The position numbers were made by a program, and so were the translations under genes. From the NCBI GenBank assembly GCA_003667245.1, contig RCNN01000499.1, positions 62,001-126,000 on the forward strand: 64,000 nt of DNA, written 5' to 3'. How positions within the stretch are numbered: position 1 is the first letter of the stretch; every line of letters starts with the position of its first letter. Source of the DNA: Heterostelium multicystogenum (taxonomy: Eukaryota; Evosea; Eumycetozoa; Acytosteliales; Acytosteliaceae). Shown in pieces: positions 45,673-59,385 of this stretch. The notes below the pieces were generated by a model that worked only from the letters and a program-made list of their open reading frames with translations, was not told the DNA's origin and ran no database searches.

Positions 45673-47606
45673 ACAACTCATTTCAACCCACCTGTATTAT
45701 TATTATTATCCAACCAATCAACCAACAAAATCAAAAAAATAACCTCTAACACTCAAAAAAAAAAAAAAGGTTGGTCGGTCCCTTCTCAACTTCCATTTCT
45801 CTGTTCTTTTTAAACATTCTTGACCCGTCATTTTTGTGTATAATATAGTAGTAACAACAGGAATCATAGAATCAAACAACTCACCTTCAAACCATTAGCA
45901 AATAATAATAATACCTCCCTTCCAGAGCTAACAAAACAAAAAAAAAAAAAATATAAACACTCACACCAAACAGAATATTAATGTCTATCACAAACAAATA
46001 TTAATATTCCAATGCCACATCGCCTCACCACTCAATCCATTCACCTTCACCAATAATCATATCAATCAAATAAACAATAAACTAACTAACGATTATAAAA
46101 TAAAATAAAAAAAATTAAAAAATATTAACCAATATTTGATCATCATAATGATTTTTGTCCTTGGTGTGCAAAGTATGGAAACCACAAAATGCTTCTTGTC
46201 TTAATTAAAAGTGTTCCAAAAATAACATCAACTTACTATGTTACTTGCAATACACAACGTTCATCGATATATTATATTAAAAATTTAATTTAATATAAAG
46301 TTAGTGTTTGTTGATGATGAATCCAGATATTTTAAAAATCATATTCGTTTTTGGATATCTGAAACTACACTTTATGTGAATATTCTGAAATTAATGTTTT
46401 ATACAAACTATTGTAGACAAATCTAAAAATTTGTTTAAATGAAAATCAAAAGACAAGGTTTTTTAGGTTTTATTAAATTGACAAATGTTGAATGGCGAAT
46501 GGACTTGCGTACCAACCAATTTTTACACAAAATTTTGAATTCACCCATTTTCAAACTTTCGTTTATTCATAAATACAACACCCCACAAGAGAAATTAAAC
46601 AATGTTGAGTTGTTTATACTTTTTTTAAATTAAGAGATTGGAATCTGTTGCCAAGAGATTTTATATGAATGCTGTGTTTAATTTCCAAATGTTTAATATG
46701 TTACTTAAAATAGGGGTTAGGAATGAATAGTTTTTGTTTAAGTATCATGTCCAAATACACCTTGGCACCATAATACAGGTGACTTCAACTTGAATTTTCC
46801 ATTGGAAGAGGATTTAAATAAAAGGACTTAACAATTGAGTCTTTGTAATCTACACCATTTATTAGGGATTGAAAGTCTTTTATTTTTTCTTAAATCCCAA
46901 TATCCTCCAAGATAAATTATTTGTAACTGTCAAAGTTACACAAAACTTAGGATTAAAATATACATTTAATTTAAATTTATTTTATTTTATATACATTTTA
47001 AATATAGATTATCATCCATATTCCAAATTAAGATCAAAGTAGAGAGTTCTATAGACATAAAATTCTCTACAAGTGATAAGATATCCAATAGATATTTAGA
47101 GATTTCATCATCTCTTTATTTTCTCATTGAAGAACCATTTTATTCATAAAAGTATGTACATTCCATTTTTCATCATATTCACAACACATCACTTTATTTA
47201 TATTTGAAAATGTCAGAAATTATGAAGTCAATTAAAGATACAAAAAAGAACATTGTTATTTTTATCAAAATGTGATACATATTTTGACAACTTCAACAAC
47301 TTCAACAAGATGTACAAACACTATTATCATAAAATAGAATATCTCATGTAATAGAAATTGGGTTTTATCCAATGGATACAATTAATATAAATCAATCTCA
47401 ATGAACTTTGATGTTGTTTTTAAAATATATTATTGTTATTATTAATATTGTTTTGTTGTTATTTAATGTTAAAAGCAAAAGTATCTGATTATACTTAATG
47501 AACAGATTATTAATATTAAGTTAATTTATCACCAATTCAATTTGAATAATTATATTATTATATATTTATAATAAAGAAAATAGTATATTCAAATTATAAT
47601 TTTAGA
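45673..47606. other. Intergenic, CELF-like gene to G8 gene
   Basis: The first 450 bases are A/C-rich 3' flank with A runs; the rest is AT-rich. An open frame of 64 codons at 46439-46633 is not convincing. No gene called. Confidence 0.5.
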
Positions 47607-50600
47607 ATGGTCTTTGAAGACAGTAAATTCATAAAAGGTTTGGTACCACACATTTTTGTATTTTTGTTGGTGATATTGTGTTGGGTGCCAGAATGTGTTC
47701 GAACACAGAGTGTGTCGTGTAAAGGCCCAGACTCAGATCCAAACCTGATGAAATGGAGTGAGAGTGCCACATGGGGTGGCAATGTGCCAACAGCCAACTC
47801 TTTCGTTCAAATAAAAGATGGAATGAGAGTGTTGTTGGATATTACCACACCTAGCCTGACACAAGTGTGGATTCAATCTGGTGGTCAACTGGTGTTTTCC
47901 TCTGCCAACAAAGTGGAATTAATTACTGGCGGTATTTTAATTGAAGGAAGACTCGATATTGGAGATGACCGATGCAGATTCAACGGTTCTGCAACTATTA
48001 CATTAACTGGTACCGATAGTAAGTTCTGAAATATTTAATACTATTTCTCTGAAAGTTAATATTGACGATATCCTCTAACCATGCAAAATAACAATAGACG
48101 AAGGATACACAGAGACTAGATATGATATGTTAAAGAAATATATTGGTGTTCTTCCAGGTGGAAGATTAGAGTTGCACGGTATTATGAGCTATCCAATCCC
48201 AAGTTGGGTGCAGCTCACAAAGACAATTAAAAGCGGAGATACTCTTCTGAATTTGAATGCCGATGTCTCTAAATGGCCTGTTGGTTCCAAGATTGCTATT
48301 GGTGCAACGGACTTTGACTACACTCAGTCGGAGGAGAATGAAATTGCTGAATGTGCTAACTGTTCTTCCAACCAGATAAAACTAAAGTTCCCAGTGAAAT
48401 GGTATCACTACGGAGAGATAAACTACGGTATAGACATGCGTGCAGAAGTTGGTTTGCTATCGAAAACAATCACCATTAGAGGTTTGATGTCGTCTACATG
48501 CAATGGTGGCGCGCTTTGCAAATTCTTCAACTTTGACACTCTAGGTGGACATATTAAAGTGATTCAAAACTTTAGCTCTGTACATATTCAGGGTGTTGAG
48601 CTTTACAATATGGGTCAGACTTACAATCTCGGATACTACCCAATACATTTCCATATGTGTGGTGATGTCGATACTGGAAAGTATGCGTCGTGGCCAACCT
48701 TTGTCAAAGACTGTTCAATTCATCACACCCTTTCAAGATGCTTAACCATTCATGGAACCAGTGGTTTGATTGTTGTCAACAACTTTGCCTTTGACCACAT
48801 AGGACATTGCTATTTCTTTGAGGATGGATCTGAACAAAGAAACTACCTAGACTCCAATGTTGGACTTTTGACTCGAATGGGATATCTATTGCCGTCAGAC
48901 AGAGACTGTGACCTCTGTCTCTTCCTTACACCCAAGGACTTCAATGGAAATCCTACATCTTGCTCGGAGTGTAAAGCAACTTCAACTTTTTGGGTAACCA
49001 ATCCAAACAATGCATTAAGAAATAATATTGCTGGTGGAAGTGTAGCAGTAAGTAACCATGCAATGACAATATATTTACAAGTTGCTAATTGCTTCTTTTT
49101 AATAGGTTGGAATTTGGTACCTGTTCCCTCCACATCCATCTGGACTATCTGAAGCACTCTACCCATATATTTCACCGTCATACACAACTATTGGTTCATT
49201 CTACAATAATAAGGCACACTCTAACATGGATACTGGAATGAATGTAGACCAAAGTCACCAGGTTGTTCAACCGAGTGCTAGCAATCCAAACCAATACATG
49301 AGTATGACTTACACCCGTTATAAACCACGTGTAAATCCACTGGACGTTAACTCAGCAATTGCTCCTGCCTACTTCTACCGCTTTGTAACCTACAAAAACA
49401 AGTGGAGAGGTATGTGGGTTCGTGGAGGTGAACTATTCTTTATAGACAGTCAGTTTGCTGACAATGCCATTGGAGCCACTCTTGCACAGGAAGGTGTGAT
49501 GCCAGCTGATCCAGGTAGCTCTCAAAACTTGATAGGTTGCACTTTTGTCGGTGAATCTGACAACATCGGTATGAGATACGATGGTGTGAACATGTATAAC
49601 GGAAAAACAATTCCAGCATGGCAAGAGTTTACTCAACGTGGTCTTGAGTTCTACGACGGACCTGTCAACTGTGCTTGGACCACCTTTATCAACTACAACT
49701 CAGATGGCGTGAGAAACATGTCCGCCATAGGGTGGGTTCTCTATGATTCTTGGAACTTCAATCCAAAGAACAAAATCCAAGGTGCCGTCTTCAAAAACAC
49801 AAACACACGTGTCCTTACAGTGCCAGCGGACGAAGACGGTTCCAAAAATGAGGTATTCCTCGATATCGACGGATCTGTAACGGGAACAGCCGGTGCCTCT
49901 GTTGTCCATAACAACCCATATTTTTACTCGCCAAGGTGCATTGTCAATCAATCCTGGAACATGAGCGTTTGCTACGAGAAATTTGCAAACCTCTATATTT
50001 ACAACATGGATTTGGCTGGAACGCGGTTCCCCAATAACGTTGCTGGTGTAACTATGATACGTGACCAGTATAGCTACTATAGACACACCCTCGCTGGTGT
50101 GCCAAACTCGACCCCAACAAATACATTTATGCCCCTGGTGATGATTGGACGTACCTACACCATGCACTTCTCACACCCAACACCGCCGAATATGAGAATA
50201 CAAATGACCAACTTCGACCAAGGAGACACAGTTGTCGTTGGAGTATGCTATCCAACGTGGGGAGTAAACTTTGTTGTCCAGAGAAATCGTGTATACGGCT
50301 GGAAGACCTATGTCACCAACATGACACGTGGATACTCAGTCTCGGATGTCAACAACGATCTCAAAGGAAACACATGGTACTATGACCAGAACTCTGGACT
50401 CTTGTTCCTTCGTTTCACCCAGCTTGCACCACGACCTTGGTCACAATACTGCCCACTTGAGGGATGTGAATCTATCAATCTCATTGTGACTGGACCGGGT
50501 GTGGGAACCAACAGTGGTGACTGCTCGGCAGCAGCCTATGGAACGGGAGTCTATACCAAGAGGGAGTACGCCACTCGTGGCGGATGCAACGGATCACCCG

Positions 50601-50752
50601 AACTTGAAGTGGATTCATGTGGAATATGCGGAGGAAATGGCACCCTCTGTGCCAAAGGCACATTCAACTCGAGTAGCAAAACATCGATATCCACAACCAC
50701 ACTTTTAGTATTTTCATTTATTTCGACATTATTACTATCATGTATAATATAA
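47607..50752 (+). CDS. G8-domain cell-surface protein (CEMIP/TMEM2-like), GPI signal
   Basis: Three exons, 47607-48018, 48098-49047 and 49106-50752, give 1002 residues without breaks. A hydrophobic leader (HIFVFLLVILCWVPECVRTQ) acts as signal peptide. A G8 domain follows (KWSESATWGGNVPTANSFV.. RLDIGDDRC), then a long parallel beta-helix-type region with His-rich turns (YYPIHFHMCGDVD, CSIHHTLSRCLTIHG, IGHCYFFEDGSEQRN), the layout of CEMIP/TMEM2 and fibrocystin-like proteins; in vertebrates CEMIP and TMEM2 take part in hyaluronan breakdown. Near the C-terminus is a Cys-rich VDSCGICGGNGTLC motif often seen in dictyostelid surface proteins, then a Ser/Thr stretch and a hydrophobic tail suited to GPI attachment. 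Hyaluronidase activity is not claimed; a glycan-binding or cleaving role is inference. Confidence 0.9.
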
Positions 50753-50968
50753 TATCCATAACCAAGTCATCAAAATCAAATTGGGTATTAAAAATAAAAT
50801 AATTAATTTTTGACAAAATTAGTCACACAAAAAACGAACGACATTTTTAAGAAAATTTCATATATTGAGAATACTAAGTTGTGTGTGTAACAATCCTCCT
50901 TGGTACTATAATAGATTAGTAAAATACTGTACTGTCAATAGTAGAATAGAGTATTGTAGATAATAATA

Positions 50969-52644
50969 ATGATTCGCTCCAAGTCAAATAAGAAGAGTAG
51001 TGGTGCTGCAGCTGCTAAGAGCAACACTAAGAAGAAGACTGTTGATGAGAAACCAAACAAACCATCTACGACATTATCAGATGAAATCACACAACTTGTC
51101 AGCTCAAACACACCAAAGTCATTCGATCCAGAAAGTGTTGGATTTGGTGATGTCGGTTTATATAGAGAAACATCAGATGACTTTGGTGAAATCATAGATG
51201 ATAAGTAAATATATATGATTACATACCTTAGATTTTAAGTATTATGCTAACTTGTAACATTTTAATCATCACCCTCCTATCCTATAGTAATCAAAATGTT
51301 AGAATTAGAGGTGAAATACCATCAGCTTTTACTACTGGAAAATATGCTGGAAAGAAATCGTCAAGAAAAGATATCGATCTTGAAGCTGATGAAGATGAAG
51401 ACGAAGTAGATGAAGACAAAGACACTGGAGATATTGAAGATGCTTTTGAATTCGAAGATAGAGTTGTATGTATCATTCACTACATTCACACAGAACATAC
51501 CTAACACCGTAATAATTTAAATCAGTTATCATCCAATACTATAGATGAAGCGGATATGCTTATGAAACAATTGGAACAAGATGAAGATGAAGATGGAGAA
51601 GAAGATGTTGAGGCGTAAGTCTAAGTCTTATTATTTTCAGACCCTAAAAGCATACATTATTTACTTACTTACTTGTTAATATACTTAGACCAAAGCTAGT
51701 TAGTAAGAATTCAGCAGTTTCAGCATTGGAAGAATTAGAGAAAGCAAGAAATACAAAGAATCAAACAGATCTCTTTGACGAGTTCCTTACAACTAGAATC
51801 CATTTACAAAAGACCATTACAATTGCTAATAAACTGCCAAAACCCGCAGATCACAAGATATTGTTCGAGGACAAAGAAGTCAAAGAGAAGTTTGCCTCGG
51901 CTGTTGGTGAGGCAAAATCACTCCTTGGTGACTTGTTCTCTCTGCAGAGCGAACTTATTTCCAGAAACTCAGATATTGAACAGCAAAAGAACGCAAATAA
52001 TAAACGTCTCAGAGAGACAGACTCACTTGGAGATATTTGGAATGTCTTAGAGGAGCAGAACTCACGCCTTTTCAAGTTTGCAAGCCAGTCCATTGAGAAA
52101 TGGAACTCTCGTGTCAACATTACAATGAACACTGGCAACAAATCAAAGAACCTCAAGTCCATCAACCAATCCATCATGACACAGGTCAATAATACACTCA
52201 ACGACATTGAAAGACTGCAGAAACGTACACGTTTGAAGAGATCACAATATACTATATACGGACAGCCCAAAAACAACAATCAAAAACAACAACAATAATA
52301 ATAATAACAGCAAGATTGAAGAATATGACGATGAAATTTTTGACGACACCGACTTCTACCAGGTGCTGCTCAAGGAAATTGAAAAGACCAACTCGAGCGA
52401 ACAAGAAATTGGATCACAATACTGGAAGGAAATGCAAGCCCTCAAGAAAAAGAACAAAAAGCGTCCCACCAACAACAAGCATCAAAGGGTAGACAACTCC
52501 GTTTCGAAAACCTTTACAAAACTTGAAAACTTTATGCCACCAGTTCCAGCACCACTTCCACCCTGGAATCTCGACGATCTCTTTTCCAATCTTTTCGGTG
52601 GCATTGGAGCAGGTAACACTGATCTACCCATTACCTCAAACTAA
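50969..52644 (+). CDS. aatf: AATF/Bfr2-like ribosome biogenesis factor
   Basis: Nucleolar protein needed for early 40S pre-rRNA processing (yeast Bfr2, human AATF/Che-1). Exons 50969-51204, 51288-51465, 51526-51614 and 51689-52644. A basic N-terminus (RSKSNKKSSG) leads to acidic tracts (ADEDEDEVDEDKDTGDIED, QDEDEDGEEDVEA), as in the family. The AATF domain follows (LFDEFLTTRIHLQKTITIANKLP .. QSIEKWNSRV) and the TRAUB domain lies at the end (DDTDFYQVLLKEI, PPWNLDDLFSNLFGG). The frame breaks in an Asn/Gln-coding run near 52270-52298: one frame stops at 52298, the other carries NNSKIEEYDDEIFDDTDFYQ to 52644. The run has A and CAA/AAT repeats, so a one-base length error is likely. Confidence 0.92.
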
Positions 52645-53057
52645 TAAATGGCATCCCATAACATAACAATAATGAATACAATAACTATTTGATTTTGCAC
52701 CCCCATTCCAATATTTTTAACTTTGAAACACACCCAAGACCAGGAACAGGGACAAGGTCTCCAATTTCCAGCCTACTCATCTCGACTCCTACTTAAGTAA
52801 ATCAACCTCATTAATGAATCAAGACCAAGATAGCTCTTTGATGTTTGAGTTATCAGATCTTGAATGAGAGGCGGGCTTTTATTTCGGTAAAAACAAAATT
52901 TTCAAAAATATTTTTTTTTTATTTTTGTCAATTTGAAAATTTTTTTTGGTTTGGTGCTCTCTCAGTGTACACTCAATATTGAGGTTCTCATTAAAACTAA
53001 ACGAAAGTTCCTAACCAGCACTATCGAGTTAAAAAGGTAAAGATCACATAGTAATAA

Positions 53058-53091
<34 letters not shown>

Positions 53092-53342
53092 TCATCGACA
53101 ACAATGACAACAATGACAACAAGACAACCAACATATGTGATATTACAATAATATTAGACGTTGGTCGAACACATTATCAATTACTTGTGTTTTTTGGTAT
53201 AAGTGTTATTACAAGCATTATAATCATTATACTATTATAATCAATTAAGATTGGTGACTTGATGACATCTTAAATAAATACTATACACATAGAATTAGAT
53301 ACAACTATCTATCATAATATATTTAATATTTATCACAAAGTA

Positions 53343-53390
<48 letters not shown>

Positions 53391-54046
53391 ATTATTGTTT
53401 TGTTTTTGTTGTATTATTATGATTGTTGTTCACAAGTAAAAGATAGGATAGATCGAATAGATATAATATAGGTTTAACGATTGACAATATGATGTCCACA
53501 TGTGACAAAGGTTCAAAGAATCTGTTGTTTCTTCAATTTTTACAATTAAAATACAATTTTCCATCAATCTTCTTCATTCCTACATTGTTATCAAGTTGCA
53601 CCTCCTACTCGAATGAGATATTTCCACCATCATATATAACTATCTAATTTAGTAATCTGTATTATCTATGTTTTTTTTTTTTTTGTTTTTTTTTTTTTGC
53701 TTAGATTTGTTTCCCTCCTATCATCTCCATCTAGCATCAATCCAACAAACAATAACAATAACCTCAACCTCAATATCACCAAATTATCAAACAAAACAAC
53801 CTAAAAACAAACACACACAGCACACACAGTTAACTAAACAACCAATATGGAGTTAGTTTGAGGTCGTTTTTCTACTTTTTTCTCACTATCTCTCTCTCTG
53901 TGTTTGTGTTCACATAAAAAATAAAAAAAAATAAAAAAAAATTGTTCGTCGTTCGATAAAAATAAAATTTATTTAAAAAAAAAATAACTATAAGTTCTCA
54001 AATACTCACATACAATTTTTTATTTCGAATAACAGAATCAAAAACA
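52645..54046. other. Intergenic upstream of eIF4A
   Basis: Contains an AAT repeat (53057-53091), a GATA repeat (53345-53389), a perfect palindrome CTCAATATTGAG (52973-52984), and a CA-rich stretch (53720-53840) followed by TC- and A-runs just before the eIF4A start, typical of a strong promoter and leader. No gene visible. Confidence 0.5.
53345..53389. repeat. (GATA)n microsatellite
   Basis: About eleven perfect GATA units in intergenic DNA. Confidence 0.9.
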
Positions 54047-55925
54047 ATGTCTCAAACGTAAGTTATTTATTACTAGTAATACAACTATTATATCTATCTA
54101 TATATGTATTATTATTTTCATAAACTACTATAATATTACAGTAGAGCGAACTTAAAGAGAAGAAAGATAAGAACAGCGCAATATTTGATTAGAAAAAAAA
54201 CAAAAAACCAACAAAATCAAATAACAACAACAATAGAGCAATAGTCAATAGTATTTTAAAAACAGCTTAGCAGTTATTTAGTTCAATTAGATCAGGATCT
54301 TCAATATTGGTTTAATCAATTATAAAGAGCAGGTGAATCCAATGTTTAGGTCTAATTGGATTTAGATATCTTTTTGCTATTATCACATTTTAATATAAAA
54401 ACAAAGTGATAAACAACAGATGGCATTAAGACAAAATACAGAGTTAACTACAGCTGTTTTGGATAGATTTTTCATCTAGCGTAACAGCAATAGTTAATTC
54501 TTTGGATATCACACACATATAAAATAATAATAGAATCTCAATTATCTATTATTTTCATTATTGCTATAGTAAATTAGTTCAAAAGTTTAATAGTAGTAAT
54601 AACAATAACTATAATAATATTATTATAGATGTAGTTTTTTTTATATGTATATTTATATAATTATTTTAAAAAACACAATAACAAAAGTAAAAATATTTAA
54701 ATTTATTTTTTAACTAAATTTATAATTATTATTTAGTGATAACAAATACAAAGATGACCAACTCATGAAGGATGAGTTCGTTAGCACCTACGACAAGGTC
54801 ATCGATTCCTTCGATTCTATGGACCTCCCAAAGGATCTTCTTAGAGGAGTTTACTCATATGGTTTCGAAAAGCCATCTGCCATCCAACAAAGAGCTATCA
54901 TTCCATTGGCAAAGGGTCTCGATATCATTGCTCAAGCTCAATCTGGTACTGGTAAGACCGCCACTTTCACCGTTGGTATTCTTTCCCAAATCAATATCAA
55001 CCTTTTGAAGTGCCAAGCTCTCATCATCGCCCAAACTCGTGAGCTTGCCCAACAAATCCAAAGGTCGTTAACTCACTCGGTGAGTACCTCAAGATCAAGT
55101 GTTACGCCTGTATTGGTGGTACCCGTGTCAGTGACGACGTCCAAAACCTCCAAAGCGGTGTCCATGTCGTCGTCGGTACTCCAGGTCGTGTCTTCGAAAT
55201 GTTGTCCCGTGGTGTCATCACCCGTGATTCCGTCAAGATCTTCGTATTGGACGAAGCTGACGAAATGTTGTCCCGTGGTTTCAAGGATCAAATCTACGAA
55301 ATCTTCCGTTTGTTGCCAGTCACCGTCCAAGTCGGTCTCTTCTCCGCTACCATGACTGATGAAACCTTGAGCATCACCGAAAAGTTCATGAAGAACCCAG
55401 TCCAAAATTTTAGTCAAGAAGGACGAGCTCACCCTCGAAGGTATTCGTCAATTCTACGTCAACGTTGGTGTCTCCGAACAAGGTAAGCTCGACGTCTTGA
55501 CCGATCTCTATGAAACTCTCTCCATTACCCAAGCCGTTATTTTCTGTAACACCCGTAGAAAGGTCGACTGGTTGACCAACAAGTTGACTGAGCAATCCTT
55601 CACCGTCTCATCGACTCACGGTGACCAAAAGGATCGTGATGGTATCCTCCAATCTTTCCGTTCTGGTACCACTCGTGTCTTGATCGCCACCGATCTTTTG
55701 GCTCGTGGTATCGACGTCCAACAAGTTTCTTTGGTAATCAACTACGATTTGCCACACAATCTCGAAAACTATATTCACAGAATCGGTCGTTCTGGTCGTT
55801 TCGGTCGTAAGGGTGTTGCCATTAACTTTATCACCCAAAACGAACAAGAAAAGATCCAAGATCTCTGCTCACATTACAACACCTTTATCCAAGAAATGCC
55901 AAACAACATTTCAGACTTTTTATAA
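54047..55925 (+). CDS. eif4a: Translation initiation factor eIF4A (DEAD-box RNA helicase)
   Basis: ATP-dependent RNA helicase of the cap-binding complex. Exon 1 is only 11 nt (54047-54057, MSQ+T), followed by a 679-bp intron, the longest here, then exon 2 54737-55925; about 405 residues. All motifs are present: Q motif ([13 protein letters not shown]), [25 protein letters not shown] (VLDEADEML), SAT, FCNTRR, ARGID, and [10 protein letters not shown], ending NISDFL. Two single-base breaks cancel each other: one A missing near 55062 ([14 protein letters not shown]) and one extra C near 55403 ([15 protein letters not shown]); between them the protein is read in a third frame. Codon use is strongly biased to C- and G-ending codons, as for highly expressed genes. 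Confidence 0.96.
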
Positions 55926-56361
55926 GCGAGTTAACTTTGATTTGTTGCACTAATTTAAATAAATATATAATTTATGCTATTTTTATTAATAATCATAATA
56001 TATAATTTATCTTTTTCCAGTTTTTAAAATCTTTTATTTCTAATCAATTTTTAAATTGAAGATGCTGTCTACTTGTAGATTGATTGATTCTTCTCAATCA
56101 TAACCTTTGGTACACCAAGATTATCCATCTTTATATTTATTATTATTTTGTCTTGATTTTTAAAAGAGGTGGACATTAAATTCAAATTAAGATATAACAG
56201 ATCAAAAATAAATAAATCTGAATTTATTCCTTGATACTACTACTTTAAAGTTTTGTTACTAAAAAACCACAATAAATTTAAAAAATAGTTCGTTAAAAGT
56301 TGAGCAAAATTCAAATACTTCGTTATTTATTTTTCTTGCAGACGCTCAGATTTATTTGTAG
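55926..56361. other. Intergenic, eIF4A to XRN-like gene
   Basis: AT-rich. The start codon and first exon of the XRN-like gene should be here but cannot be fixed; an acceptor-like TTTGTAG ends at 56361. Confidence 0.45.
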
Positions 56362-58913
56362 TACTACGACAGATTGGTCAGCACTGATATATATGCACAG
56401 CCATCATGGGAAATAAAATCATTGAATACAGATATTAACAGTCTGTTTGGCCAAAGTCATCAACTTAAAAAACAACAAGGTGGTTACTATTGCCCATCCG
56501 TATATATCGATGTAAACAATCAATTACATGGTGTAAAATGCAAAACAAAGAAACGTAAATATATTCTGAAACAACAATAAAAACTATCAGTATACATACA
56601 TAGATTACTAACCTTTATTTGATGATGATCATCATCATCAACAACAACAACAATAGAGTATTTTGTCATCTTATATAAAAGGTTTAAGGTGATCTCTAAA
56701 TTCTTTAAAACTAAGGAGTTTTTTCTTGGCGATGGATGGTCCTGCTCCAAGAGCCAAGCTAAATAGAGCAAAGAAGAAGACGTTTGAATGTAATTTGATA
56801 GATTTAATATGATTATAATAATTTGATATTTATAAATATTCGTTTTTACTAATCACTGAATTCGTTGCATTTCGTTTATAGAGTTCATTAAAGTCACTAA
56901 GAGACCAACATTATGATGATAATATAAAGAATAAGCCTCAGAATGATGATCACGTCGGTGATGACAATGAGGAGGAGATGGGGGACGAAGAAATTGAAGA
57001 CGTTGATGAGGAAGACCAGGAAGAGGATGACGATGAAGATGAGGAGTTGGAGGAAGTCGATGCTATGGACGAGAGTGATGACGAAAGCGATGATGAAGTT
57101 GAGGATGAAAACAATATTGTGGAACAAAGACATGGAGAAAAGCACAACATCGACTACAACCACGACTACAACCACAACAGTAGTAAAGAGAGAACCTGAA
57201 CCACTGGTTTTAGATGAGAATGCACCTTTCAAATTAGAACCTACTATGTTGACACCTGGATCGCCATTTATGAGCGAGATCAAGGAAAAATTGATAGAGG
57301 AAGCAAGTTGGATATTCTTTGGTGGCCATCAAACTAGATCAGTCTATGTTTTACCAAGTGACTCCAAAGCAGAGGGAGAATGGAAGATATTCATCATATC
57401 AATCACCTCGTTCCTGGCGATAGACCAGTCACTGTTGTATCATCTGATTCCGATATTACACTTTATGCACTACTTTCCCAAAAAGTATCAATATAGTATC
57501 ACCTAGTAGTTTTAGTTTGATCAACAACATCAACATTCTCAAGAATTCCATAGCATCGCGAGTCACTGCCCGAAGAAAGGTAAATAATCAAGTCAGTCAA
57601 ACCAAACAGGACTTAATACTAATAATTAGTATTGATAGATCAAGTTGTATCGGATTTCGTATTTCTATCTTTGTTTAATGGTAGTGATTATCTTCCAAAG
57701 GTGAATTCATTCAATTTAAGTTCGCTTGGAAAGAGTATATCGCTGATCCATCAGAGCAACCACTGTTTAATACAGAGAATAATCAGATTAATTGGGAGTT
57801 TTTCTATCGTATATTCGAAAAGCTTAATCAAAGAGTCCCAAAATCAGTCTCCAATAAACAAAAGATTCCAGGAGTCGTGGATGCACTAAATGCTTCATTG
57901 TCTATGTTGTCCAGTTGTTTGGAAGAAGCAATTCAAGCTACTTTGTACAAAAACCGAACTTGAAAGTGAAGATAAAGTGTTTAAGGTGGAAATACAGATT
58001 TGTGATGATGTATTGGAAGCAGTTTGGAAAATCACCAAATCTACTCAAGGAAAAACTGTTGAAGCCATACCTTAGTTTAGAGCACCCAATCTGGAAAGAC
58101 AACTGGAATTTGATACCCAAAGAATATCGTTCAAAGATAAAGGAGAACTTGAGAGAAAAAGCCACTAGAAACCGATTGTTCCAATACCGACAACAAAAAA
58201 AGGATGAAACGCTACCTTGAAGGAATTGTTTGGCATCATAACTACCTAACAACCAAAGTAGAAAGCTATTCATTCTTTTTATCCATATCCAAAAGCACCA
58301 CTGATTACTCCATCCACAGGACCTATTGAGCTAGATACCAATTTCCTTGTACAAGATGACCCACTTACTCCACTTGAATTTTGTATTGCACTCTCAAATA
58401 ATAGAGTAAGATATTTTATTTCTAAATTTTTCAACAGAGCAATACTTACAAATACTTTCTGTTCAGACTAAAAATACAGTTCAAAGCTTATTCCACTCGA
58501 TCTACAATGACCTTAGACATTTCAAAAAGAAGAATGAGTCCGTTTGGAATGAGGAAAATTGCTTGGTCGAGTTGAAGCAACACATCAAATCGATTGTCGA
58601 CAAAAATAAAGACAGATTGTCTGATTTCCATGAATCACAGCTGAAGTTCCACCCGACAGTCATGGTCGTAAAACAAAATGACATTCTCTCGAAATCCGAT
58701 ATTGACTTTTTTGACCAGGCTCAGTAAGATTTATATAAATATTTCATTCAATTTCAAACTACTAATCCTATTATTTTTACAGAAAATCATCCTTACTCAA
58801 GAGATCATCTAATATTAACTCAACCCAACCAGTTAAGAAAATGAAACATGCTCATAATAATAATAACAATCATAATAATAATAATAGCAATCATAATAAT
58901 AATAATAGCAATC

Positions 58914-58955
<42 letters not shown>

Positions 58956-59348
58956 TAAAAGCACCAAGGAGAAAATCTAAAAGTGAAAAGACCCAAGCTC
59001 AAAGTTTCCAATACTCCACTGTTTTTCAGTTCCCAAGTTTAATAATAATAACAGTAGTCAGATGGTCCAGGTTTTAATGGTGGTAATGATATGATGGACA
59101 CAAGTAGTATTATAAATAATAATAATTTATTCAATATGTTTAAAAAAATTCCAGCTCAAGTCTCAACCAATCAACAAATGATGTTACCAGTTATAAATCA
59201 AGTTCCAAATGAACAGAATAGCGGTAATGCTAATCAAACGTTTATCAACCAAAATGATTCTGTCCTTAGCAGTATTAAAAATAATGCCAATACAGGACAT
59301 AGAAAACCCAGAGCAAAGTATAAAAATAATAATAATAATAAACATTAA
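56362..59348 (+). CDS. Divergent XRN-family 5'-3' exoribonuclease, broken frame
   Basis: XRN enzymes degrade uncapped RNA from the 5' end. The visible pieces in order: YDRLVSTDIYAQPSW and SVYIDVNNQLHGVKC (XRN N-terminus), then across a 102-bp intron (56555-56656) EFFLAMDGPAPRAKLNRAKKK, matching the conserved AIDGVAPRAK block; a long Asp/Glu tract (56965-57115); TPGSPFMSEIKEKL; SDSKAEGEWKI at the place of the usual GEGEHKI; VVSSDSDITLYALL; DFVFLSLFNGSDYLP; and RYLEGIVWHHNYLTTK with FYPYPKAPLITP. The C-terminus is Asn/His-rich (NNNNNHNNNN). At least six single-base breaks occur, for example near 56735, 57135, 57395, 57700, 57950 and 58200. Exon joins are partly uncertain and the 5' end is missing. 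It is divergent from standard XRN1/XRN2, perhaps a lineage-specific paralogue. Confidence 0.8.
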
Positions 59349-59385
59349 CCAAGTTGGAAATACTGGTAATCAATAAACTAATATT

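Noticed and set aside
46439..46633. 64-codon open frame on the plus strand
   Set aside because: Isolated, no homology or family motif recognised, and AT-rich codon use; chance length in this DNA.
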